Under the pieces are notes generated by a model. The model searched no databases and was not told the DNA's origin. It worked only from the letters and a program-made list of their open reading frames with translations. Source: Anaplasma centrale str. Israel (GTDB lineage: Bacteria; Pseudomonadota; Alphaproteobacteria; Rickettsiales; Anaplasmataceae). Taken from it: a stretch of DNA of 64,000 bases. Location: contig NC_013532.1 of assembly GCF_000024505.1 (NCBI RefSeq), forward strand, positions 62,001 to 126,000. Direction: 5' to 3'. The position numbers and the translations under genes are program-made. Within the stretch, counting starts at the first letter, position 1, and the number at the start of each line of letters is the position of its first letter. Below, one piece after another: positions 45,055 to 54,227 of the stretch.

Positions 45055-46187
45055 GGGCAAATGCCATAGACCTATTTCGCTTGCTGAGCGTGTTTTTCAA
45101 CCGGTGGTACAGATCGGTGGATAAGCCCCTGCTACTCTCATTTTTTACTATATCGATTATCAGTCTTACGCTTATCTCCTCTGCTGGGCCGGTAATTGAA
45201 AGTAGGGTAATGCTGCCAAAGGACTATTTTCTACTTCGGCACCTTACTTATCTCTGTATAGCGCTTGGTATTGTAGTGGTATACTCCATGATGAATGAGA
45301 GGCTCATAATTGGTACGTCCTTCCTATTACTTTTTACATGTATTGTTCTCTTGGTATATATAGCGTTCTGGGGAGTTGGGGTAAAGGGCTCAAAGAGGTG
45401 GTTTTTTTTCCTTGGTCTATCCGTTCAACCGTCTGAGTTTGCGAAAACGGTTTTCTCCATAGTCAATGCCTGGGTTCTGTGTAGGGTACGGGGAAAGTTG
45501 AGATATGTTGTTTCCACGGCCATTTACATTGTTCTAGTTTCGCTACTCCTATTGCAACCAGATCTTAGTATGTTCATTATGTTTTCTCTGATTTGGGGTA
45601 GCCAACTGTTTGTATACGGCATATCATACATATCAATACTCGCAATCATGGCGTTTTTTCTAGTCGGGTTGCTGTTGTGCCTGTTTCTGTTTCCATACAC
45701 CAAGGAGCGGGTTATGACCTTTTTTGATCCGGCAAACCATGACCACTTTCAAATATGGAATTCTATAAGATCATTCAAAACCGGAAAAATACTTGGGATA
45801 GGCCCTGGGGAAGGGGTGGTCAAACTACTACTTCCAGATTGCCACACTGACTTCATATTCTCTGTTGCTGCTGAGGAGTTTGGCGCCATGCTGTGCATGC
45901 TCATCCTGTTTATCCTCGGATACATCGCCACCAGAGCATGGTTTTTTGCGTATAGCGAGAGCGACCTGTTCAAACTATTGTCAGCATCCGGTCTCTTTTT
46001 TCAATTCTCGTCCCAGTTTATGATAAACGTTGGAGTTGCGCTAAACTTACTACCCACCACTGGCGTCGCGCTACCATTTCTTAGTTACGGCGGGTCTTCG
46101 CTAGTTTCCACCAGCATAATGCTTGGTATGCTGATGGCGTTTTACAGAATGAGGTCTTTGGAACGAAGGATAAAACTCGACGCCTAG
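45036..46187 (+). CDS. ftsW: Cell division protein FtsW (SEDS family)
   Basis: 383 residues, about ten membrane segments, with the SEDS signatures GVKGSKRWFFFLGLSVQPSEFAK, QPDLSM, the GIGPGEG loop, DFIFSVAAEEFG and NLLPTTGVALPFLSYGGSS. SEDS proteins polymerise glycan strands of peptidoglycan at the septum; RodA is the alternative name, but the DFIF...E context and ftsZ nearby fit FtsW. ATG 45036 lies inside metK; ATG 45045 is also possible. Its retention with dapD, dapF and asd suggests some cell-wall synthesis. Confidence 0.92.
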   Translation: MQGMRLGANAIDLFRLLSVFFNRWYRSVDKPLLLSFFTISIISLTLISSAGPVIESRVMLPKDYFLLRHLTYLCIALGIVVVYSMMNERLIIGTSFLLLFTCIVLLVYIAFWGVGVKGSKRWFFFLGLSVQPSEFAKTVFSIVNAWVLCRVRGKLRYVVSTAIYIVLVSLLLLQPDLSMFIMFSLIWGSQLFVYGISYISILAIMAFFLVGLLLCLFLFPYTKERVMTFFDPANHDHFQIWNSIRSFKTGKILGIGPGEGVVKLLLPDCHTDFIFSVAAEEFGAMLCMLILFILGYIATRAWFFAYSESDLFKLLSASGLFFQFSSQFMINVGVALNLLPTTGVALPFLSYGGSSLVSTSIMLGMLMAFYRMRSLERRIKLDA

Positions 46188-46201
46188 GTTAGGGCTGCGC
46201 C

Positions 46202-46861
46202 CTACCTGCTGTTGCAAAACTTTACCATGCCCTCAACCATTTTTTGGATGCCTAAATGCACCCTATGAAGCCTGTCATCGCGCATGTACGCCGAGCAGGA
46301 GAAAACCGCGTTTTCTTCATCTACGACGAAGCCATCAGTAGGGCATACAACATGCTCCCCTCCACACCTGGATATTATCCCATCTGTATCGTCCCCAAGT
46401 GTGACCTTCACCTTTACTAACTCACTCAACGCTGCAGCTATAATTGCCGGAGCTATACACACGCCACCTATGGCTTTTCTTACCCTATGAAACTCACGAA
46501 TTAGGGAGTTTACGTCATCCTCGACGACCACACTACCGCTTTGGGACACCAAGTTAGAGAAGTTCTTTGCGACACCAAACCCTCCAGGAACTATGAGCAT
46601 ATCAAACTCATGCACCCTTAAACTCTTTATGTTGACGATATCCCCCCGGGCAATCCGTGCGGACTCTACTAGGATGTTCCGTGCTGTTTGGCTCTCCGAG
46701 GATTTTGACACATGGTTTACTACGTCACACTGCTGAATGTCTGGCGCGCAACACTGGAACCTAACTCCTAGCCTATCCAGCTCCAGCAACACGAGCACAG
46801 ACTCGCGTATCTCGGAGCCATCCATGTGACCACATCCAGACAGCAGCACTGCGCAATTCAT
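46202..46861 (-). CDS. elbB: ElbB-like glyoxalase III / DJ-1 family protein
   Basis: 219 residues of the DJ-1/PfpI class I amidotransferase-like fold, ElbB branch (LLSGCGHMDGSEI at the N-terminus, IVPGGFGVAKNFSN, and the nucleophile elbow GGVCIAPAI). ElbB is linked to isoprenoid metabolism and glyoxalase activity in E. coli; the role here is inferred. ATG 46861 has GGAGG upstream; the longer frame to 46927 overlaps the preceding gene. Lies 16 bases downstream of the membrane-protein gene, probably in one operon. Confidence 0.88.
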   Translation of the reverse strand: MNCAVLLSGCGHMDGSEIRESVLVLLELDRLGVRFQCCAPDIQQCDVVNHVSKSSESQTARNILVESARIARGDIVNIKSLRVHEFDMLIVPGGFGVAKNFSNLVSQSGSVVVEDDVNSLIREFHRVRKAIGGVCIAPAIIAAALSELVKVKVTLGDDTDGIISRCGGEHVVCPTDGFVVDEENAVFSCSAYMRDDRLHRVHLGIQKMVEGMVKFCNSR

Positions 46862-46877
46862 AGTTCTACCCCGCCTC

Positions 46878-47822
46878 CTACCTTGATAAGCGACACTCTT
46901 GATAGCCGAAGCAAGATCTGATTTCATGGGTAGAAAGCATCGCCAGACGCTCTGTTCCCTCTCCGCTCTCCACCATCCGCTTCAACTGCGTACACTTCTT
47001 ATGGTTGGCAGTGAGCATCATAACAACGCTTGTCAGAACCATCAATATTCCAACAGTGCGCAGAGCCCACCCTATGGGGAATGTTCCACCGGAAGGCAAA
47101 GGAGCGGCTGCGACCTTCCCGACAGACTCCATCGCTAACACAATCTTCCCCCCAAAGAGCAAGAAGTTCCCGCACAGGTATAATACTGTCAACCTAGCCT
47201 GATGAGAAACGTTTTTTGAACACGTTGGCTTATCCCTGTGCATAATCCAGAAGGAAACCGCAAACATCATAGCTGATGCGAAGAACAGGGCATTGACCAC
47301 CATATCGGTAATATGGGTCATACCCATACTTCCGACCTTAACGTGGCTAGACAAGGAAAGCCCGGAATATAGGAGGACCCCTAAGCCGACTAAGTGTATG
47401 GTGGTAAAGAGTATCGAGGCCGCGAGCTCTACCTTGTTTGCATGCGCCTCCATGAAGTCTGACGCCTTATCTAGCGGCTTCCTATCAACCCTTTCCAAAA
47501 ATATTTTGCTCTGCAAGCCCATACGTCTGGACTCGAGCTCAATCCTCTGTTGTATCTTGCGTTTTTCTCTTTCAATCTTGAATACTAAGATAAGACCGCA
47601 TATAACACCCAAAGAGGCAGTGAGCCCTGTCAGGAACTCCGTGGCTGTCCAGAAATTTGCCGCGGATGCACCCAGCCCGGAAAGGAAGCCTGCCTGGGAC
47701 AGCGCAAGCAAAATGAACATGGTGGTTGTTATCAGGAGTGTGAATATCGAGCAGCACTGACGGACATAATTGAGCTTTTCTACTTTCAGCATCTTTCTGG
47801 GGATGCTAAGGGATAGCGTCAT
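46878..47822 (-). CDS. Hypothetical multi-pass membrane protein
   Basis: 314 residues from ATG 47822, which has GAGGTGCG upstream; the frame is open to 47903 but the added residues are unsupported. About six hydrophobic segments occur in three pairs, with a charged cytoplasmic-looking loop (about 85-130, rich in Lys/Arg/Glu) and a charged C-terminus. No family recognised. Cotranscribed with elbB. Confidence 0.75.
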   Translation of the reverse strand: MTLSLSIPRKMLKVEKLNYVRQCCSIFTLLITTTMFILLALSQAGFLSGLGASAANFWTATEFLTGLTASLGVICGLILVFKIEREKRKIQQRIELESRRMGLQSKIFLERVDRKPLDKASDFMEAHANKVELAASILFTTIHLVGLGVLLYSGLSLSSHVKVGSMGMTHITDMVVNALFFASAMMFAVSFWIMHRDKPTCSKNVSHQARLTVLYLCGNFLLFGGKIVLAMESVGKVAAAPLPSGGTFPIGWALRTVGILMVLTSVVMMLTANHKKCTQLKRMVESGEGTERLAMLSTHEIRSCFGYQECRLSR

Positions 47823-47965
47823 GTTGCGCACCTCAACAACGTACACGTAAATTCTAGCATAAATTATAAGATTTTTACATATTTGCGAGTAGGTATAGTA
47901 CAAGAAAGGTAATACGAAGGCCTACTTGATAACCAAACTAAAATTTTAATTCTTTATCCGCAAGG

Positions 47966-48163
47966 TTGAGGACGCTGTTGTGTACACACATCATTGAGTG
48001 TGCGGGCCATCAACATCACAAAAGACACTTGTGCGACTGGGGCGGTGTATATTCAATCAAGCGCGCCGTTACCGGATTTTTGTACATTGGGGCCACGACA
48101 TTGGTGTGGGTGTGGTTCAGGAGCGGAATTACTGAGCCTATTGTAAAGCTCCGGCACGAATAA
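47966..48163 (+). CDS. Possible small membrane protein in a 399-bp gap
   Basis: The gap 47823-48221 between divergent genes holds one weak candidate: a 65-codon frame (TTG start) whose second half, from GTG near 48046, encodes about 38 residues with one hydrophobic segment (VTGFLYIGATTLVWVWF) and a charged end. A GGGGC-like site precedes the GTG. No family support; it may be chance. The rest of the gap presumably carries the promoters of gap and the membrane-protein gene. Confidence 0.25.
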   Translation: MRTLLCTHIIECAGHQHHKRHLCDWGGVYSIKRAVTGFLYIGATTLVWVWFRSGITEPIVKLRHE

Positions 48164-48221
48164 ATTGCGGAAACATCGCAACTATGGCAGCATTTGTACA
48201 TGTTCAGTTTTGTGAATTTTC

Positions 48222-49226
48222 ATGCTTAGGATTGGTATAAACGGCCTTGGTAGGATAGGAAGGTGCCTGTTTAGGATGCTATTTGAAAATAATATCCCGG
48301 ATATGGAATTGGTAGCTGTGAACGGGTCTTCCAGCTTGGAATTGCACAAACATCTACTAAAAAATGATTCTGTGCATGGAAAGTTTGGGAGTGATATTGA
48401 TATAAAGGATGGAGGCTTTTTTGAGGTTAGTGGCAAGACTGTTAAGTTTTTTAAGGAGAAGCAACCCCAGGATATTCCATGGGAAGACGTAGGGGTGAAT
48501 GTGGTGCTGGAGTGTACGGGAAAATTTAACAATAAGGAATCCTCTGAGTTACACCTTGGGGGCACGGTGAGGAAGGTGGTGGTATCTGCTCCCGTTACCA
48601 ATGCAGATATTCAGGTGATTTTTGGCGTGAACGAGGGGGATATAGATGGAAGTCACGACGTAATATCGGTTGGGTCATGTACCACAAACTGCGCAGCACA
48701 TGTCGTTAAGGCTATGGATGAGGCTTTTGGGATAGAGGGTGGATTCGTCACCACAGTGCATGCGTACACGAACGATCAGAACCACGTGGATGGTAGCCAC
48801 AAGGATCTTAGGAGGGCTCGTGCGTGCGGTCTTTCCATGATTCCCACAACCACAGGTGCTTCCATAGCCTTAGAGGCGTTATTTCCAAGGTTGTCCGGAA
48901 AGCTTTCTGCCTCTTCCATCAGGGTACCTACTCCGAATGTTTCAGTAGTAGACTTTGCTTTTGTTTCCTCTTTCAAGACGACTGTAGAATTGATCAATGG
49001 CGCTTTACTAAAGGCCGCCACCGCGCGCCCAGATGTACTCATGGCATCGAACGAGCCATTGGTCTCATCTGATTTCAATCACACGACTTATAGCGCGGTT
49101 TTCGACCTTATGGAGACTTATGCTAACAATGGAAATGTATCCAGAGTACTTGCTTGGTATGACAACGAATGGGCCTTTGCGGCGAGGATGATCGATGTTT
49201 CCAGGGAGTTGTCGCGGTTTTTGTAA
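48222..49226 (+). CDS. gap: Glyceraldehyde-3-phosphate dehydrogenase, NADP-type signature
   Basis: 334 residues with the active-site Cys in SVGSCTTNC, the His in TTVHAYTND and the usual GINGLGRIGR nucleotide motif. After the second strand the sequence reads VAVNGSSS, lacking the Asp that gives NAD specificity. The pair Leu-Pro before HKDLRRAR is replaced by Gly-Ser. Both changes are typical of Bacillus GapB and chloroplast enzymes, which use NADP and work in the anabolic direction. With pgk (13509) this suggests gluconeogenic carbon flow. ATG 48222. Confidence 0.94.
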   Translation: MLRIGINGLGRIGRCLFRMLFENNIPDMELVAVNGSSSLELHKHLLKNDSVHGKFGSDIDIKDGGFFEVSGKTVKFFKEKQPQDIPWEDVGVNVVLECTGKFNNKESSELHLGGTVRKVVVSAPVTNADIQVIFGVNEGDIDGSHDVISVGSCTTNCAAHVVKAMDEAFGIEGGFVTTVHAYTNDQNHVDGSHKDLRRARACGLSMIPTTTGASIALEALFPRLSGKLSASSIRVPTPNVSVVDFAFVSSFKTTVELINGALLKAATARPDVLMASNEPLVSSDFNHTTYSAVFDLMETYANNGNVSRVLAWYDNEWAFAARMIDVSRELSRFL

Positions 49227-49412
49227 TCCACGCTTCCGGGTTCCAGAGTATCGTTGTGACCCCGCAGAACACAGTTGAGTTTTTTATGAATTGTGATAGG
49301 ATATCCGGGGCGGTGCGAGCAGATTGCGCGTGAAGTCGGTCAGGTTAGAAATAAAGCAGCCGTAGCGTTGTCTTTCTGGGTTGCGCTTCCCACCGTTGTT
49401 CCGAGTGTAGCC

Positions 49413-50834
49413 GTGAATTTAGCTCTCAAGTACAGACCGCGCAACTTTGATGACCTTGTTGGTCAAGACGTTCTGGTGCGGATCTTAAGGAATGCATTCA
49501 CTATCGGTTCTTTGAGTTCTCCCATTCTAATGGTGGGGGCGAGCGGAGTTGGTAAGACAACATGTGCGAGGATAGTCTCGCTTTGCCTTAACTGCGTCAA
49601 TGGTCCCACCCCGGACCCCTGCGGTTTGTGCCATGAGTGTGTCTCCATACAAAACTTCACCAACCCAGACGTTATCGAAATAGATGCGGCAAGCAATACG
49701 GGCGTAGATGATATCAGGGTTCTGTTAGAAAACTCTAGTTATCTTCCCGCCTCGTCTAGATATAAAGTTTATATCATCGATGAAGTGCACATGCTCTCGA
49801 TAAGCGCCTTTAACGCTTTATTAAAGACCTTAGAAGACCCGGCGGAGCACGTTAGGTTTGTTATGGCCACGACGGAAGTCAGAAAAGTTCCCGTTACTGT
49901 GGCCTCGAGATGTCACAGGTTGGATCTTTCCAAGCTGACCTCTGATCAGCTTTTTACTCATTTGGTTGAGGTTGCTAAGAAGGAGGGCATAGAACACGAT
50001 GACGAGGGGCTACGCCTTATAGCGGAGAATGCTTCCGGATCGGCGAGGAATGCCCTATTCCTATTAGAGCAGTCTGCCATCTATACGAGGAACAAAATTC
50101 GCGTTACCGACGTCAGGGTGTTGCTTGGATGTGTGGATAAGAGCCTTGCTGAAGATTTAGTCAAGTGCATCCTACTTGCTGATGCTTCCTCAGCACTTAA
50201 GGTTTTTAGGCAATTGTGCTCTCAAAGCCTACCGATTGCGGTTCTGGAGGGAATGCAGCTGATAGTATACGAGCTTTGTGTTGCCTCGGTGAGCGATGGG
50301 CACAAATTTGACTTGGGGCGTGATTTGCTATCCACTATTAAGTCCAGCTCCACCTCGTTTCTCTCCAGGGTATGGCAGACCATGGCCCATGGGTTGCAGG
50401 AGGTTAAAAGCGCTGATGACACACAGCGTGCCGGGGAGATGATGGTAATAAGGTTGTGCTACCTGAGTGATCTTCCATCCCCGCAGAGGATTGCCGCGCT
50501 TTTTCTCTCTAAGGGTGTGGGAAGAGCCCCAATAGACGCTATCAAAGAAAAAGTTGAGGGCGCTACTGCGTCATACGGTTGCGGAATGCCGGGATTGGAG
50601 CCCTGTGAAATCGTAGGCGCCAGCGGGGAAAGCGCTAGCTCCGGCCAAGATGCAGGTGGTGCATTCAAGCAACAAATAGATAGCAATGAGCACCGCGCCG
50701 AGCTCGCGAAAAAAAATGGTGTCAATACTCACAACAGGGTGTACAATCCAGAGGAGGATGAGGCTGTGATGGGCGTGATGAGGGATTTTGAGGGCGCGTC
50801 GGTCGTCGGCTGCTGTGATTTGATTTCTGAGTAG
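49413..50834 (+). CDS. dnaX: DNA polymerase III subunit gamma/tau
   Basis: Clamp-loader ATPase. About 473 residues. NLALKYRPRNFDDLVGQ at the N-terminus, Walker A GASGVGKTT, a four-Cys zinc site (C...CGLCHEC), Walker B VYIIDEVHML, and the sensor LLKTLEDPAEHVRFVMATTE. GTG 49413 gives the normal N-terminus; the frame is open 40 codons further upstream (GTG 49293), but that part is unlike DnaX. An A8 run near 50708-50715 close to the 3' end could permit slippage. ybaB follows after five bases, the classic dnaX-ybaB pairing. Confidence 0.92.
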   Translation: MNLALKYRPRNFDDLVGQDVLVRILRNAFTIGSLSSPILMVGASGVGKTTCARIVSLCLNCVNGPTPDPCGLCHECVSIQNFTNPDVIEIDAASNTGVDDIRVLLENSSYLPASSRYKVYIIDEVHMLSISAFNALLKTLEDPAEHVRFVMATTEVRKVPVTVASRCHRLDLSKLTSDQLFTHLVEVAKKEGIEHDDEGLRLIAENASGSARNALFLLEQSAIYTRNKIRVTDVRVLLGCVDKSLAEDLVKCILLADASSALKVFRQLCSQSLPIAVLEGMQLIVYELCVASVSDGHKFDLGRDLLSTIKSSSTSFLSRVWQTMAHGLQEVKSADDTQRAGEMMVIRLCYLSDLPSPQRIAALFLSKGVGRAPIDAIKEKVEGATASYGCGMPGLEPCEIVGASGESASSGQDAGGAFKQQIDSNEHRAELAKKNGVNTHNRVYNPEEDEAVMGVMRDFEGASVVGCCDLISE

Positions 50835-50839
50835 TTCAT

Positions 50840-51148
50840 ATGCCCTTTGATGACCAGAAGTTTTCCGATCTCCAGAATGCCATAAAGAAGAAGCTTGGCG
50901 AGCTTCGCGTGTGCCAGGAACCCAAATCTTTCGATGGACAATCGTTGGGTGGCAGGGTGCGCGTTAAGATAGTGCTGTCGGACTTTTTGGAGTACAAAGT
51001 TCAAGAGGTTAAGATTGACCCATCGGTTCTGGAAGGCCAGGCTTTTGTGGTGGAAGACCTAATTAAGGCCGCATTCGATGATGCGTTTAAGAAGTCTGTA
51101 GAACACAACAAGGGTCTCATTGGTTCGCTAATGTCTTTCCGTTTCTAG
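50840..51148 (+). CDS. ybaB: YbaB/EbfC nucleoid-associated protein
   Basis: 102-residue DNA-binding protein of the YbaB/EbfC family: helical N-terminus, then the beta region GGRVRVKIVLSDFLEYKVQEVKIDPSVLEG and a helical C-terminus (EDLIKAAFDDAFKKS). It directly follows dnaX, the usual context. recR, often next, is absent; asd starts one base after its stop. Confidence 0.9.
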   Translation: MPFDDQKFSDLQNAIKKKLGELRVCQEPKSFDGQSLGGRVRVKIVLSDFLEYKVQEVKIDPSVLEGQAFVVEDLIKAAFDDAFKKSVEHNKGLIGSLMSFRF

Positions 51149-51149
51149 A

Positions 51150-52160
51150 ATGAGTCGTATAGCTGTAGTTGGAGCTACTGGAAACGTGGGGAGGATGGTG
51201 CTAAAGGTGCTCAGCGAACGCGGTTTTCCCGTTGATGAAGTGGTGGCGCTTTCCTCGGTTGAGTCTACAGGTAAACGCCTAAGCTATGGCGAAAACACTG
51301 AAATCAAGTGCAGCAATCTGGATGAGTACGATTTCCGCAAATCTGAGCTAGCCATTTTCGCTACCAGTGATGCTGTATCAGAGAGGTATGTTGGCAAGGC
51401 AGCACAGTGTGGTTGTGTAGCTGTTGATAGCTCGTCTCACTACCGTATGGATGATGATATTCCATTAGTTATCCCAGAGGTTAATAGGGCCGCCATAGCC
51501 TCGTATGCTAGTAGAAACATTGTTGCCAGCCCAAACTGCTCAACCACGCAGATGTTAGTGGTGCTCAACTCGTTGCATGGGGTGGCGGGAATAAAGCGGG
51601 TGGTGGTGGCAACGTACCAGTCCGTTTCTGGTGCTGGGAGAGGCGCGATGTCTGAGTTGTATGATCAGACTAAGGCTATGTTTGTCAATAGGAAGGTTGA
51701 ACCAAACGAGTTTCCAAGGCAGATAGCCTTCAATTGCATTCCGCACGTGGGCGAATTTTTAGAAGATTGCTCCACAACCGAAGAGCGGAAAATGTGTGCT
51801 GAGACGAGAAAGATCATGGGGAATGACATAAAAGTTTCCGCGACATGCGTCAGGGTTCCCGTATTCGTGTGTCACTCACAGGCTCTGAATATCGAGTTTC
51901 ATAGCGCAATTTCTGTGGATGCAGCATACGAAGCGTTAAGCGAGGCACCGGGCGTCCTCGTGCTTGGTAACGAGAGCAGCATGCAATACGTAACCCCGAT
52001 AGACTGCGTTGATGATGATGCGGTATATGTATCCAGAATCCGTAGGGATGCAACGGTGCCCTATGGGTTGAGTATGTGGGTGGTGTCTGACAACCTTAGA
52101 AAGGGTGCAGCGTTGAACTTGGTGCAAATAGCCCAAATTTTGGTTGAAGAGTACCTCTAG
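51150..52160 (+). CDS. asd: Aspartate-semialdehyde dehydrogenase
   Basis: Reduces aspartyl phosphate to aspartate semialdehyde, the branch point to diaminopimelate, lysine, threonine and methionine. 336 residues with VVGATGNVGRMVL, the catalytic Cys in ASPNCSTTQM, TYQSVSGAGR and the C-terminal catalytic His region. ATG 51150 is one base after ybaB. Provides the substrate for dapD/dapF upstream in the window. Confidence 0.95.
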   Translation: MSRIAVVGATGNVGRMVLKVLSERGFPVDEVVALSSVESTGKRLSYGENTEIKCSNLDEYDFRKSELAIFATSDAVSERYVGKAAQCGCVAVDSSSHYRMDDDIPLVIPEVNRAAIASYASRNIVASPNCSTTQMLVVLNSLHGVAGIKRVVVATYQSVSGAGRGAMSELYDQTKAMFVNRKVEPNEFPRQIAFNCIPHVGEFLEDCSTTEERKMCAETRKIMGNDIKVSATCVRVPVFVCHSQALNIEFHSAISVDAAYEALSEAPGVLVLGNESSMQYVTPIDCVDDDAVYVSRIRRDATVPYGLSMWVVSDNLRKGAALNLVQIAQILVEEYL

Positions 52161-52351
52161 AAGGGCGTAGATTGAGATATTCCCATCCTTGTCGGGGTAG
52201 TTGCCCCACTGCTGCGAACTTGTGCTTTATTGATAAAATATAAACGGGGGCGGAAGCTCTTATTCTGGCTGCCATTTTGCTCATTTTAGTTGATATCGCG
52301 CCGTTTGTGTGTTAGCATGTATGGTTTTTGAAGAGGATGCGGTTGTAATTT

Positions 52352-53053
52352 ATGAATGATTACAGTGCCCAGTTCCAAAGCGCTTACTACTGCGCAGGGC
52401 TCAGGAGCTACTTGGTTAAGGTATATAACTACATGGCTGCAGCCCTGGGGCTCACCGGTGTTGTTGCTTTGATGACTTCCTTTTCTCATGGGTTGATGAG
52501 CGTGCTTTATGGAACCCCACTACATTGGGTGGTGTCCCTTGCCCCTATTGTTATGGTGTTCTTCCTCTCTTCCAAGGTGCATAGCATGAGCATGCAGGCG
52601 GTGTTTGCGGTGTTTTTCGGGTTTGCCGCCATGATGGGGCTGTCCCTCTCGTACATGTTTATGGTGTATACCGCGCACAGTATAGCTCGGGTTTTCTTCA
52701 TATCCTCTGCCATGTTCGGCGTGATGGCGTTCTACGGTAATACCACTAAGAGGGACCTATCTAAATTTGGTACTTTCCTCATCATGGGGGTTGTCGGGAT
52801 ATTGATAGCCTCGGTCGTGAATATATTCATGGCAAGCGGCCCGTTGTACTTTGCTATATCCTTGGTTGCTGTGGTGGTGTTTACGGCGATGACTGCCTTC
52901 GATGCCCAGCGCATCAAAGACATGTACTACCGGTTCAATGACGGTTCTGAGGTTACTTCCAGTAAGATGGCTGTCATGGGTGCAACCAGCCTGTACTTTA
53001 ACTATATAAACATTTTCCTTAGCCTCTTGCACCTAATGGGGGATCGCAAGTAG
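52352..53053 (+). CDS. Bax inhibitor-1 / YccA-YbhL family membrane protein
   Basis: 233 residues with seven predicted membrane segments and the BI-1 pattern: LRSYLVKVYNYMAAALGLTGVVA near the start, a central GLSLSYMFMVYT and the C-terminal ALYFNYINIFLSLL-like YFNYINIFLSLLHLMGDRK. Members regulate calcium leak or FtsH-linked membrane quality control. Preceded by a 191-bp gap with a T/A-rich stretch at about 52230. tsaE follows after three bases. Confidence 0.9.
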   Translation: MNDYSAQFQSAYYCAGLRSYLVKVYNYMAAALGLTGVVALMTSFSHGLMSVLYGTPLHWVVSLAPIVMVFFLSSKVHSMSMQAVFAVFFGFAAMMGLSLSYMFMVYTAHSIARVFFISSAMFGVMAFYGNTTKRDLSKFGTFLIMGVVGILIASVVNIFMASGPLYFAISLVAVVVFTAMTAFDAQRIKDMYYRFNDGSEVTSSKMAVMGATSLYFNYINIFLSLLHLMGDRK

Positions 53054-53056
53054 CAG

Positions 53057-53530
53057 GTGTCCCACCGCGTCGCGGTGCAGGGGAGAAGGGGAGGCAGTGA
53101 AAAAGCCGTCTCCTACCACAGGGGACTTTGTCTTCATTCCTTGCGTGGGGTGGCGGGCACCCTTTCTAAGTCCTTGGCGGGGGATATGGTGGTTGCTATC
53201 AGTGGGGACTTAGGCGTTGGGAAAACTGAGTTTTGCAAGGCGATTATTCTTGAGTTGTCGGGTGCCAGCTTTCTTGGCAGCCCTACGTTTGGTATAATCC
53301 ACGAATATGAGTGCCCTGGGTTCCTTTTGTATCACGTAGACTTATACAGGCTCTCTTCCGTTAAGGAAGTGCAGGAGGCCGGTGTTTTTGACGTTTTAGC
53401 CGGCAATTTGGTGCTTGTCGAGTGGCCCGAGATTCTTGGTAATTGCGTGAAGTTTGATTTGGAGCTCAATATCACCTATTCCAGTGCGGGTAGCGATATG
53501 CGTGATATTGCGATACGGGGAGACTCCTGA
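53057..53530 (+). CDS. tsaE: tRNA threonylcarbamoyladenosine biosynthesis protein TsaE
   Basis: 157 residues. ATPase partner of TsaB/TsaD in making t6A37 of ANN-decoding tRNAs. Walker A GDLGVGKTEF, switch SPTFGIIHEY, HVDLYRL and LVEWPEIL are all present. Start GTG 53057; the first 25 residues are not conserved-looking and an internal start is possible. Confidence 0.92.
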   Translation: MSHRVAVQGRRGGSEKAVSYHRGLCLHSLRGVAGTLSKSLAGDMVVAISGDLGVGKTEFCKAIILELSGASFLGSPTFGIIHEYECPGFLLYHVDLYRLSSVKEVQEAGVFDVLAGNLVLVEWPEILGNCVKFDLELNITYSSAGSDMRDIAIRGDS

Positions 53531-53933
53531 GGTGTTATCTCGCCACTGACGTGGGCCAAGGCTTTCCTTTCTAATCAGCGCACAGTTACGTACATAGCGC
53601 CGTGGCTTGTGGTGTGTCTGCCGCAGTTAATGCCGGGATGGGGTGCCGTGCGGCGTACCTTGGATGATGAATTATCGACGCATTTACCCAGAGTGTTATC
53701 CTGATGATATGGACTGTAAACCGGTATCACCAAAGTCGGTAGGTACAAACCAATTCAGCAAGTAATGGCACAGTGTATCTTTTTACGGCGGTAGTGTGCA
53801 GGTATCAGTCCCCACATACGTGCCAGCATCATGAGTGCTACCTAAACGGAAACCTGGCCCCTGACTTATGTGGGGCGTAAAACTCTAGAAACCACCAAGC
53901 GAATGCGCCTGGTAGCAGGGGGGACGATATTAG
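53531..53933. other. 403-bp gap between tsaE and infC
   Basis: No gene is supported. The only structure seen is a 9-bp inverted repeat, CCCCACATA (53810-53818) with TATGTGGGG (53867-53875), around a 48-base loop, in the 3' direction of infC. A repeat of this length and spacing is expected by chance a few times per window, so it is weak evidence for a structured RNA. Confidence 0.3.
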
Positions 53934-54227
53934 CTACTGCAATGAAGAAGAGGAAGAACCACTCCCCTTACTACCAAAGACCATACTCATCACATTTCCA
54001 TCCATTCTAGGAGAAGACTCTGGTCTAGCAACTCCTTCAGTATCATTCACTAAACGATCTAGAATACCTAACCCCACTTCCTTATACTGAAGCTCACGTC
54101 CCACAAACCTTATAGATACCTTAACCTTATTCCCCTTCTCTATGAATCCTTTGAGGTTGTTGAGCTTAATGTTATAGTCGTTATCCTCAATGTTTAGCCT
54201 GAACTTCAGTTCTTTGAGTGAGGAGGA
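53934..54227 (-). repeat. 294-bp perfect inverted repeat, right copy
   Basis: Reverse-complement identical to 26864-27157. It covers the IF3-C coding part and stop codon of infC; identity stops exactly after the stop codon and at the linker/domain border. Confidence 0.95.

Noticed and set aside
53810-53875. 9-bp inverted repeat as a possible structured RNA after infC
   Set aside because: This length and spacing is expected by chance several times in 64 kb; no supporting secondary elements.
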